From NCBI GenBank assembly GCA_002118135.1, contig BDIU01000366.1, positions 62,001 through 126,000 of the forward strand: a stretch of 64,000 nucleotides of DNA, read 5' to 3'. Shown here piece after piece: positions 23,532-33,529 of the stretch (position 1 is its first letter; every line of letters begins with the position of its first letter). Both the position numbers and the translations under genes were made by a program. Below the pieces are notes generated by a model. That model did not search any database and was not told where the DNA came from. It was given only the letters and a program-made list of their open reading frames with translations. The stretch is from Trebouxia sp. TZW2008. Lineage: Eukaryota > Chlorophyta > Trebouxiophyceae > Trebouxiales > Trebouxiaceae.

Positions 23532-26500
23532 ATGTCGCACCGCAGCTCTTCGTCCAGTTTCTCGACACATGGCACGGACGACAAGCGGAAGAAGGGAATA
23601 TTTCAGAAGTTGTTTCCAAGCGGCCCTGGCACCCCTAGCGGGCGACAGTACGACGATTCGCCCACCGCATATGCCACACAGCGGGTACAATTTTTCGTCG
23701 CGACTCACACTCCTAGAATCGTGCCCAGCTCGTGCGACACCCATTGCCGTCAGCAGCTCTAGCGCTTCAGCTGTACTTGCATTGTGAATCTGTGCTGTGT
23801 ACCAGTACCTGCTGCTTTCGGCTTGCTGCTCGGCATTTGCTTTCAACATCAATTGCAGGTTTACTGAGTGAAAAATTTGGTTGTAGACTCAGCCTTCAAG
23901 TGTGACAAGCTCATCGTCCAGAAGCACCGACGGTCCACCCCAGTTCAGTGCTGCAACTGAGCAGCGGCAGGTTGTTGGCCTAGAGCCAAGGAGGTCCTTC
24001 ACAGTCCTGGCAGCCATGAAAGAAGTGGCCCAGCCTGATGCCCTATCCCAGCCTGCATATGCTGAAAGTGCTGCAGGTCTGTCACTGAACACCACTCATT
24101 CTCCCGACAACATCTTGTTGCTGCTTTATGCCCCAAGCTTGTCCTGTACAGCCGTCCTCGCCTGATTTGCCTTGAAATTTGCAGCAACAAGCACAGCAGC
24201 AGGCTCAGTGGTGTCAGTCCCTGGAAGCACCATGAGTGATGGCATTCCGCCCTTGCCGCCAGTCATGCCACAGATGAGCGCTTGGCGTAAAGCGCAAGAG
24301 CTGACACGCAAAGCAGAAGAAGAGGCAATGATGGCAGAAAAGAAGTCACAGGAGGCTTACATTTGGTGAGCAAGCCTTGTGCATTCCGTGCTTTTTGGAC
24401 TGGGTATGCTTTGTGAGCAAAGGCAACAGGTTTATGCAGTGATTGTGATGTCCACACAATGCTAGTAAAAGCAGAATACCCATGACCTAGTTGTTGTTGC
24501 AAAGAGGCACAACTAGTGCAGAGACTACAATGCACATTGTTGTAGAACGCCACAAAAACCTAGCCTTCATTTGAGTGGGTAAACGCTGGACATGGCATAT
24601 GTCTGTTACAGAAGCTTCTGCATAACAGATGTGCCACAGCCAGTATTGTTCATTGGAGAATATTCCCTGCAGACTCAACAGGTACAACCTCAAGCAGTCA
24701 GAAAAGCAGGAACAAACACTCTCCAGTGCACAAGTTTGTCACCCTCATTTGTCATGCCTGCAGTGCAACAGAAGCTGCTGCAGCTCAGAAGGAAGCTGAG
24801 GAGGCGCATGAGCAGTATGACAGGTCCAAGGGCCAGCTGCGCATCTTGGAAGAGGAGCAACTCAGAGCTGAAGAAGCAAGGGAGCAGGTTGAGCAGTCCC
24901 TGCAAGCCCTAGCTGCTAAGGAGGCTGAAATGGTCACTTTGCAGACGTAAGCCATTTCCCAGATGTCTGTTCCAGGGCATTTTCTGGTTGTTTCATGGTC
25001 AAGATGCAAGCTTGACAGAACGTGTTTGCCTCATGCACAATGCATTGGGCTTCCTGCTGCTTGTGTGCACATGACATCCATAATGGCCATTTGTGGTGTT
25101 TTCAGAAGCGTGTGCAGACTACCCATGATCATGCAATGGGGCAGACTGCATTCTCAAGTCATCACAAGCATGACATCTATGCAGCGTTAATAAGTCCCCA
25201 GGTTATCAACCTGTTGGTTAACTTGTTAACTGAGGTTAGTAACCTCCCGCGGTTGGATTTGCCTCATTTTGCAGTGCAGGTTGACAATTCCGAGGTTGTT
25301 AACCTGTTCATCAAGTTAGCAACTGAGGTGAATTAACAACCCAAAACTTATTAAGGGTTAACAAGCCAACACTGCCCCACATTGTGCTGTCAGCACTCAC
25401 AACAGGACTCTTGGTGAGACTCATTGGTCATGGGACATTGTGCCTTCAGCCCTGATCAGTCAGAGGCATGGTCTCAGGATCTCCTGACAATCTCATCCAA
25501 GCAGCACCAGCTTCATTTCTCAAGACAATGAGAGATGTCTTATTTCTGGTGTGCTGATCAAAACCCAAGACTATCATTCTGCACCTTGCATATTGTCAAC
25601 TAAACACACATGTATACTGCAGGCAAGCAGAGAGAGCTGCCAAGGTGGCCCGTTCAGAGTACGATGAGGCCAAAGGCCAGCGAGAGGTCGCCAAGCAGAA
25701 TGCATGCTTGCAAAATCTCATGATGGCCCCATAAAAGCATCATAAGTTACGTTTCTGAAAACAGTTGCTTCCACACAGGCAAGCAGAGAGGGCTGCTGAG
25801 GTGGCCCGTTCAAAGTACGATGAGGCCAAAGGCCAGCGTGAGCTCGCCGAGCAGAAGACAGCTGAGCACCGTCAGCTTGAGTCTGAGCAGCAGGCCATGC
25901 AGCAGCGGCTGTATGATGCAGATGCCCAACTAGCCTCCATGAGTGGTGATGTTGAGCAGCATGTGTCAGCGCTGAATGAGGCACAGCACACAAGAATACA
26001 GCAGGCAGGGAAGCTGCGGGAAGCTGAGGAGGAGGTTGAAAGGATAGCGCGCCAGCTGGCAATGGCTCAGGACGTGGTTGCGCAGCTGAAGCAAGATGTC
26101 GAGGCTGTCACGGTAAGCTTGCAGCCATTATTAACACATCTTAGCAATTGTACATATATATATATTGCTACGATTGTCAGCACAGTAAACTCTTGTGAGG
26201 ACAATTGATGTAAGGACAATCTCAATGTAAGGATCGGGCTATTGGGTACCAATCACTGCCTTCTGACTGCAGTGTTCTCCCTGAGTAAGGACAATTCGAT
26301 GCAAGGACAGATTTCTTGGTAACCAAAGCAGTAGTTACAAAGAGAGTTTACTGTATACGCCATATTATGTACTCATGAGACACATGTAACATAGACATAA
26401 ATCTGTACTGTCCCAGGGACTCAGCAGAGGGTCACATATCATGCTGCAGAGTCAACAGTACATGCATGTTTAGTCGTTGTTTGACCTGTGCCGACACAAG

Positions 26501-29430
26501 CTTTCCCTGACTCATCAAACTTGCTGAATGGTCAGGTATTCGATGCTCACGTCCCCATGTCCTGCAAAATCCAGGCAGCAGGTAGTTGCAGATGCAGTAC
26601 TGGTTTGGACACTGCTGACTTGCTGCAGCTTGTCACCTGTGACAAGCATGACTGAAATGACTGCTGTACTTTATGATGCAGAAAGCAGAAGAAGAGCACC
26701 AGGTAGCTGCCAATGCAAAGCTGGAGCAGCAGCGGCTTCAGAGCAGCTTCCTGGAGACCACCAGGCTGCAGGTGGCAGATCTACAGCAGAGAGGGGAAGC
26801 CTCAGCACTCGAAGCTCAGAGGTGCCAAGCTGCCATCCGAGGCAAAGCTGACGTTGCTAAGCAAGAGCGCGAGAAGTGAGTCAGCCGTGAAAAGCAAAAT
26901 GTACTCTGTGTACATCTGAAGCATTAGTCAGCTTTGGTCATGCTATGTCAACGTTCATGACCAGGCTGCTATCTGAGGCAAAGCCGATGTTGCTAAGCAG
27001 GAGCGTGAAAAGCGAGTGGGCAATGGATTCAAGTTTGGACCTGTTCTTGTTGGTGTCGTCATTGACTTAGGACTTGCTCATTGCTCCTTGTCGATGCATG
27101 CTCAGGATGTCATGCAATTATGCTGTAAAAGCTTCAGCATATGATCAGCCTGTGCCGGGTGCAAGTTCTGCACTGGTAGGCAGCAAGCCTGGTGATTGAG
27201 ATAAGGCAATAGGGGTCTTGATTGTGAGGTGTTCCATGATTCACTTTGTTTGCTTTGGCTGCAGCGCATTGGCATGCAAGGCAGCAGTGGACAATTGCCT
27301 GGCAGAGATGGAAGGGCAGCGTGAGTCACATTCCCAGAGGGAACGCGACCTCCAGATCCAGCAGCAGGCGTCTGACCAGGCAGCTGAGCAGATCCCCTCT
27401 ATCAGGTGCTTAGCTTTGTGCAAGAAGCGCTGTCTGTATGACTGTGGCACTGTTCCCTTTGTTCTAGTCAAGCATAACGGGGCCAGCCTTCAGATACAGC
27501 AGATTCCCTCTATCAGGTGAGGCGTTTGCATGAGAGTGATCAAGACTTGCTGTTGGACACCAAGGCACTGAAAGTGCAGAGTGCTCAGTCATGCGATAAC
27601 CCTTTGAACTCAAGGAGCAAGCCTCTGACCAGGCAGCTGAGCAGATCCCCTCTATCAGGTGCTCAGCTTTCCCCAAGACACGCTGTCTGTATGGCTGTGG
27701 CACTGACCTTGCCTTTGTTCCAGTCAAGCATAACAGGGTCAGCCTTCAGATACAGCTTATCCCCTCTATCAGTTGAGGCATCAGCATCAGACCTATTACT
27801 GAGATTTGACGTTGACCACCAAGGCACTGGAACTGCTGGCTTCTCAGTCAAGATTCATAAAACAACCCTTCAAATTTAGCAGCAAGCCTCTGACCAGGTA
27901 GCTGAGCAGATCCCCTCCATCAGGTGGACTGGCATAGCGTGCAAATTGTTGAACGCCGTGGCACTGAATTTGCCTTCAGCTTTGTCAAGCATCATGGGGT
28001 TGGCCTTCAAACCTAGCAGCAAGTCTCTGATCAGGCAGCTGAGGCATCACCATGAGACTTGTTGTTGAGACTCGTGGTCGATCGTGGCACCAAATCTGCT
28101 CAATGCTCAGTCAAAATCAATGAGATGAAGCTGCAGACCCAGCAGTGAGCCTCTGAACAGGCAGCTGAGCAGACCCCTCTATCAGGTGAGCTGACACAGC
28201 ATGAGACTTGTTGAACATGATGGCACTGCTACTCGCTCAGTCAAAAATTATGGGACAACCTTCATACTCAGCAGCAAGCGTCTGACCAGGCAGCTGAGCA
28301 GATCCCGTCCACCAGGTGAGGCACGAGCATCAGAGCTTTTGTTGAGATTTGTTGTTGAACACCAAGGCACTGAGACTGCTGGCTTCTCATTCAACAACTA
28401 TGGGACAACCCTTCAAATACAGCAGCAGACTTCTGATTAGGCAGCTGAGCAGATGGACTCCATCCATCAGGTGAACTGGCTCAACATGTAGCGCTACAAC
28501 CCATGACCCATGACTCTGGTGGACAAGATTATCAAGCAACATGTTCAGCTGCTCAAGAGTTTTTGAGCCTCTCATGTGTTGCCATGACTGCTTGTAAGGT
28601 TTAGGGTGGAGAGAAGATGATGATGTATGCAAAGCAAGCCGGCTGGCCTGTTCATGCAAGCACAAGTCCAAATGAGTCAGTCAATCATGCGGTGGGATGC
28701 AGGGAGGAAGTTGAGATGAGGGCAAAGCAAAACAATCTGAAGTGTGATGATGCAGAGCAAAAGAGCCAAGCTAGTCAGTCAATTGAGAACTTTAGAATGA
28801 GTTTGGTTGAGTGATTGTGAATTTTGGGTGCAGGGAGGAAGCTGAGATGCGGGCAAAGCAAACCAATCAGAAGTATGATGAGGCAGAGCAGAAGAGCCAG
28901 GCATGGATGAAGGCCAAGGATGAGGCTCAGAGCCACAAGAGGATGTGGCACAATTACTGGCAACAAGCCATGGTGAGCGCTATCTTCTGTGCATTGGTAA
29001 CAACTATTGGCACTACGTTCATTGGTGATGAGCCCTCTTCGATGCCATTTGTTTCATTCATTCCAAACGTGTGCTAGACAGGCTCAGCAGACCCAGCTAG
29101 GTACATGCTGGAGCAATCAACTGACTCCCACCAGTTTGGTCCTGTATACAAGGGTACAAGTCATAGCTATCTGTGCTTGTCTAATCATCTTTGATTGGGT
29201 GTGTGCTGCAGCATGTCGGCAGTGATGCTGATGTGGAGGCCAATACCAAACTGAAGGGCCTGGAGGAGAAGTTGGCACAAGTGGGGCAGAACATCAGCCT
29301 CAGGGCTTCAAAGGTCAAGCAGGCTGAGGTTGATGGAGAGGAGGAGGACGAGGGTCTGCAGCAGGACGAGCAGCTGCAGCCACAGTCGCTGCAGCAGCTG
29401 CGCCTGGCTGAGGGCAACGGCAACTTGTGA
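23532..29430 (+). CDS. Coiled-coil protein B, paralogue of A
   Basis: No named family. The start at 23532 (MSHRSSSSSF) is preferred; an in-frame ATG at 23508 is possible. The N-terminal DDKRKKGIFQKLFPSG matches the KRGLGQKL motif of gene A. A Ser/Pro-rich linker (23891-24230) leads into coiled coil: QMSAWRKAQELTRKAEEEAM, ATEAAAAQKEAEEAHEQYDR (from 24766), AERAAEVARSKYDEAKGQRE (from 25782), KAEEEHQVAANAKLEQQRLQ (from 26681), and the block SQAWMKAKDEAQSHKRMWHN then YWQQAM (28900-28972), equivalent to the Trp/Tyr block of gene A. The last exon (about 29211-29430) ends in an acidic Gln-rich tail. Exons between 25621 and 28900 are embedded in tandem copies of their own edges, so the true exon count there needs transcripts. 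Tandem position and shared order with gene A indicate duplication. Confidence 0.72.
25195..25345. repeat. GTTAAC-rich direct and inverted repeat
   Basis: Two related blocks (about 25199-25250 and 25292-25340) carry GGTTAACTTGTTAACTGAGG-type sequence. Each is partly self-complementary through GGTT/AACC and GTTAAC. It lies in an intron of gene B. Nature unknown. Confidence 0.6.
25621..25870 (+). repeat. Duplicated exon start in coiled-coil gene B
   Basis: The acceptor side of an exon occurs at 25621 and 25779. Both begin GCAAGCAGAGAG and encode QAERAA(K/E)VARS(E/K)YDEAKGQRE. The first copy runs into noncoding sequence and a stop; the second continues as the long exon to about 26112. Spacing is 158 bp. 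Confidence 0.85.
26183..26353. mobile_element. TIR element (MITE-like), copy 2
   Basis: 171 bp from CAGTAAACTCTTGTGAGGAC to TTACAAAGAGAGTTTACTG, followed by TA. The ends are inverted repeats of one another. Same family as 981-1154 and 29455-29664. It lies in an intron of gene B, right after a short AT microsatellite. Confidence 0.8.
26820..27015 (+). repeat. Duplicated exon end in coiled-coil gene B
   Basis: The exon end GKADVAKQEREK (about 26842-26877) recurs near 26982-27015 as GAGGCAAAGCCGATGTTGCT onward. Spacing is about 141 bp. The first copy keeps its donor (AAGTGAGT); in the second it reads AAGCGAGT. Confidence 0.8.
27345..28475 (+). repeat. Nine-copy array of an exon edge in coiled-coil gene B
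   Basis: The exon end encoding LQIQQQASDQAAEQIPSIR and its donor (ATCAG/GTG) is repeated about nine times, near 27345, 27483, 27596, 27738, 27864, 28003, 28129, 28254 and 28405, every 115-150 bp. Intervening intron pieces (CACCAAGGCACTG and similar) are repeated too. Several copies carry in-frame stops or lost part of the exon, but copies 3, 7 and 8 keep good donors. Confidence 0.9.
28700..28900 (+). repeat. Duplicated exon start in coiled-coil gene B
   Basis: Acceptor side (GGTGGGATGCAG or TTGGGTGCAG, then GGAGGAAG) at about 28700 and 28833. The first encodes REEVEMRAKQNNLKCDDAEQ and is degraded; the second encodes REEAEMRAKQTNQKYDEAEQ and continues into the conserved Trp/Tyr block. Spacing is 133 bp. 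Confidence 0.85.
29068..29150 (-). mobile_element. 5'-truncated non-LTR retrotransposon tail, copy 2
   Basis: Shares GTGTGCTAGACAGGCTCAGC, ACCCAGCTAGGTACATGCTG and CACCAGTTTGGTCCTGT with 34497-34565. Lies in the intron before the last exon of gene B, same orientation as the other two copies. Confidence 0.65.
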
Positions 29431-29454
29431 GCTACAGTTGGTGAGACCCTTTCA

Positions 29455-29664
29455 GCTGTAACATTAACTTCTCTTTGTAAGGACACTCAGTGCAAGGACT
29501 CAGCTGTTACATCAACTTCTCTTTGTAAGGACACCCAATTTAAAAACCTTCTTGAGTAACCAATAAATGCGCTCTGACTTCAGTGGCAACTCTGAGTAAG
29601 GATAGTCTGATAAGAAAATGTGTTCTTGGGGACCAAAGCAGTCTTTACAAGAGAAGTCGCTGTA
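29455..29664. mobile_element. TIR element (MITE-like), copy 3
   Basis: A longer copy starting about 25 bp after the stop codon of gene B. The left end is present twice (29453 and 29501, both with ACTTCTCTTTGTAAGGACA). The right end reads TTTACAAGAGAAGTCGCTGT. It should be part of the 3' untranslated region and supplies TGTAA motifs, the usual polyadenylation signal in green algae. Confidence 0.7.
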
Positions 29665-32576
29665 ATCCGTTTTGGAAAAAGAGCTTCAATCCTTTGTAAA
29701 CTCTGGGTTTCAGGATCTGACTGCTTGTTGCAAGGGCATAGGCTGCGTAACACCCCTGCACACTACAGATTCCAGCTGTCTCTGCATTGTGTCAGTTGTC
29801 CTTAGGCGTTCAAATGATCACGAAGCAGTGCGCATTGCATATGGCTCCACTGTGTTGAGGAGCTTTTGATGATTTTTTGCAACTTTTGTGAAACACCAAT
29901 GCAACCATTTGCCTGTGTGCCAGTTCCAAGCACTGGCCGGCGCAATGTTTGCAGCCTGCATTGCGCATACTATCAGCTGGTCATGCATTTGCTTGGTTTA
30001 AGCTTAAACACTCGAGGCAAATATTGACTGCAACGAGGTGCATGATTTGGCATGCAGGGTCCAAAAGTATTACAATTTGGGCAAGTCCCATGTGTACAGC
30101 CAACAAAGGATGCAAGGACGATTGAGCATTGAAGCCTTGTCCTTTGTGACGTGACTGAGTGCCAAAAGAAAGCAAGGCAAACAAGTCCACAGTCCTGAAG
30201 CCTTAATTTCGTCTACACGGTACAGGGTTTGTTTGCAGGCTGGCAGTGAGCTTCGTGCCCTTGTACATTTTAGCTTCAGAAGAGTCTTGGGGCGGAAGAC
30301 ATCTGCAGTCACTGTGGTGCTGAATGTGTAGAACGCTTTTTTGTTTTTTCTGCTTGCATCTCTTCTTTTTTCACCGTGATCTTGCAATTGCCAATGCTGC
30401 TTCTTGTAAGAAGTGCTGCTGCAGCGTCAGTTTGCCATTAGCCAGTTTACTGGTTACCTCCACTGTTCCTGTTCAACACGCAGTATTATGGCACAATGTC
30501 GAATCAATCAGACTTGAGCATGTTCGAAAGTTGCAAAGATCATCAAGACAGTGATTCATCAACCACGCACGATCCCCACAACACGTGCAGTTCGACCTCT
30601 TCCACGTCAATCTTGCAAATTCAGCCTATTTAAGCAAGTCTTATGGACATGCCAACCCAGGCCACATAGCATGTGGTCCAAATTGCAAGCAGCAGCTGCT
30701 GTTGCTCTGTGAAGAAGCCATGGCCAGCAATTGTATGCTCAAAATGACTCTCTCAGTGATCAACCCCTGACAATCATGTTTCACGCATCAGGACCTCACG
30801 TGAAGCTGTGGTCAACAAGCAGTTCAACGCTATGCAGCACACCACAACATGTAAACCTGCCATCTGGCTGCAAGTCACAAGGCGTGAAGGGAAATGAGCG
30901 ACCAGCAAAGCCCTTCACGAATCACCACAGACGTCAATTTCCAAAGACATTGACTGCTCAGTAACAAACAACACCATGTGGTCAGGAGATGCAGCTTGAT
31001 ACACGCCCTTTTGAAAGTCAAAGGTCGCTTGAGCATGAGAGTGTCTGCGACACCATTCACATTTTGGCTGATGCATATGCTGCACATTTCCGGACAGAGT
31101 ATAGTCATTGTAGTCGCCCCTGCTGAGGCTGCTGCATCTGTATCAAGCTGATACACACCCTTTGCTAATTCAGGGGTTGCCTGAAACGCCACAACTCATG
31201 CTCGATGGCGCTCTGATCATGCTCAACTGCCCTGTCAGGATATGTCAAGACTCTCAAAGTGGCTGCCACCCGCAAGCTATAGCCCATGACTGGTGCTGTA
31301 GCTTCTGTATCGTTGCAGCAAAGGGTCCTAGTGATCTAAGCCCTGTTGCAGTCCTTTTGAGAAACGATCCCTGCATGCAGCAGACTATTATCAACAGCTC
31401 CAGCAGATTTCTTGCCACAGACATCTTTATTCTGTCTAATGCATGTAACAGTATCAGAACAACTACATATACCTTTTGGCATGAAGCAACACATACAAAG
31501 CTTGACAAAAAGCCATTACATGTACCTCACATGCAACATCACACTGACACAAACAAGCCTTTGGGACCTGAGCTGCAGTGTCATGCAACAGCCGTACAAA
31601 TTGTGTGAATGTCGCGCAACTTGCATGAGAGTCATCTGATGCACACAGCAAACACAGGTGATGTACCCACTGCAAGATACTCTTTGTTATGCAACCAAGA
31701 CAGTCTACATTCACCAATGCTCAAAACCTGAGACACTAATAGCCCCACAGCTGCTGTGTGCCTTGCTCTTACCTGTTTGCCTTGATCAATTGATTTGACA
31801 CCTGTGCCCGCGCAGATGCGAGATAGGTGACAGGCCTCACCCTGTTCCTGTAGGCCATACAGCAGGCTTAGTTTAACACCCTGTTTGCCTTGAGACCCTG
31901 CAAGTAGACAGACATACCTAGTGCATGCTGCAAATGTGCACGGAGGCTTTGTCTTTGAAGCAGCATGTCAACTTGAGACATCCAACAAGATTGATAGACA
32001 GACCTGTGAGCGCTGCAATGATGTGAACATGCAAATACACATGCAAGAGATTGCATCAATGGCGACTGAGGTAAGCCTCTATGCAAATTCAAGCTGCATG
32101 CATCCACATGCACTAGTGTGGATCAAGAAAGCTGCACAAAGGCATCCTGACACGCTTGCAGGATGTGGTTGGTTATGCATCATCAGAAAGACACCAACAC
32201 AGTCACACTTGCAGGCTGTATAACACTGAGATCATGGTCTCAAGTGCTGCAAGCATGCAGCAGTAAAGCAAGCAGTCCTGGCAAACAGCGGACTGGACAA
32301 GCCTGGCTCAAGCCAGGCCTAAGCAAGGCCACGGTCATCCAATTTGAAGCACTGCTTTTCTGCAAGACTGCTTACTTTGAAATTGCACGCTTGCAGCAAT
32401 TGAACCCATGACCTCATTGTCCATGACTCCCCTCTGCAAGACTGCTTGCTTGTATGTTGCATGATGCAAAGTCTAAAACAGCATCTGTGACAATACCTTC
32501 ATCCTTGATCTGCGGTGTCAACTCCAAGCTTCTGCAACCTTCTCTGGCTTCAATGCCAATTTTCTGAAGGTTTGCA
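29665..32576. other. Gene-poor region
   Basis: 2.9 kb between convergent genes. No family was recognised in any frame. A minus-strand open stretch at 30960-31192 (TPELAKGVYQLDTDAAASAG and on) contains a related, diverged piece at 30991-31040, so a small two-copy repeat or an unrecognised exon is possible. Otherwise nothing convincing is seen. Confidence 0.4.
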
Positions 32577-33529
32577 TCACAACATCCTACCATTTCTCCT
32601 CTCTCGGCGCAGATAACTCAGCGTACGGGAGGCTATGCTTTGCTGCCAGCTGCCCTTCTTGTAATTGTACCATGAAACCTCCAAATTAGACATGGAAGAG
32701 TAGTCATCAGGGCCGCTGCTGTTTTTGTCATAATCCCATTCTGCGGCTATGTCAGGATAGTGTGTCTTCAGTGAGTTGCACTTACATACACTGTGACCAG
32801 CGCAATATGGGCAATGCAACTGCCTGATTTCCTGAAGTCGTTGATGTGGTCGGGCTTGCCAAGCGTGTCTATGCCCTAGAGGACACTTTTTGCACAGCCA
32901 GTGTACCTTTTTGTTGCTTTTCAGAGTGATTTTGTCAGGGAAAAGCCCGTCTTTGGCGTTGCGTTCGTGGTCCCACTCGCTCAACATTGGGTGCTGAGAA
33001 TCAGCGAAGCTGGGGTGATGTGTTTGTATTTTGCCTTTACCACCTCGCTTGCATTGCGGACACCCAGTTTTTCTCTCAACTTTGGTACGTGGCTTTGCAG
33101 TCCATTCATGCTGGCATGTGTTACACCGCCAGTGGGAGGTTTGAGAGCTGCTTCCCAACACCATGTCTGCAGTGCAACCGTTTTTGGCGGCATCCCAGTG
33201 AACTGCCACTTGAGGCGCCCGCCTTGCAAGGGAGTTGTGCTTGCACAGTTTGTATCCTGAGCACAGTGGACAACCGCTGCCATAGCTCCGGCTGCCTACA
33301 AGTGCCTGCCATTCGTGCGGATGGCCGTCTGGACATTTGTTGCAGGTCCACCATACTTTTTTCTGACTGCCAGGAGTGACGCTGATGTTGCCGAGGTGCA
33401 AATTGGCTGCATGATGCCATTCTTCTTGCAATGATTGGCTCAAGGCAGAAATGTTTGGGCCTGACTGGTGTGGAATGGGTGTCTGGGAGGAGCTGCTGGA
33501 AATTGTGACCAGCTTGTGCTTTGCATGCC
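32577..33529 (-). CDS. Multi-zinc-ribbon protein (probable zinc-ribbon/treble-clef repeats)
   Basis: A single exon encodes a tandem array of the probable zinc-ribbon domain found in plants, algae, bacteria and large viruses. Each repeat has the form EWD..KN, then W-x-C-x-x-C..GH.HEW.A, then CP-x-C. Three repeats are intact: WWTCNKCPDGHPHEW with CPLC, HWRCNTCQHEW with CPQC, and HWLCKKCPLGHRHAW with CPYC. A fourth (AAEWDYDKNSSG, then SWYNYKKGSWQQSIASRT) has Tyr in place of the first Cys pair and stops before the second. No ATG exists between the upstream in-frame stop and the first repeat, so an upstream exon joined at the acceptor near 33529 (TGCTTCAG/GGCATG) must supply the start; I could not identify it. 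DNA or RNA binding is plausible but unproven. Confidence 0.7.

Noticed and set aside
27345..28475. CRISPR array
   Set aside because: Repeats are irregular, diverged and derived from an exon edge in a eukaryotic gene; no constant short repeat with unique spacers and no cas genes.
31162..31608. 148-codon plus-strand frame as a gene
   Set aside because: No recognisable domain, no splice support and a composition like the intergenic DNA around it.
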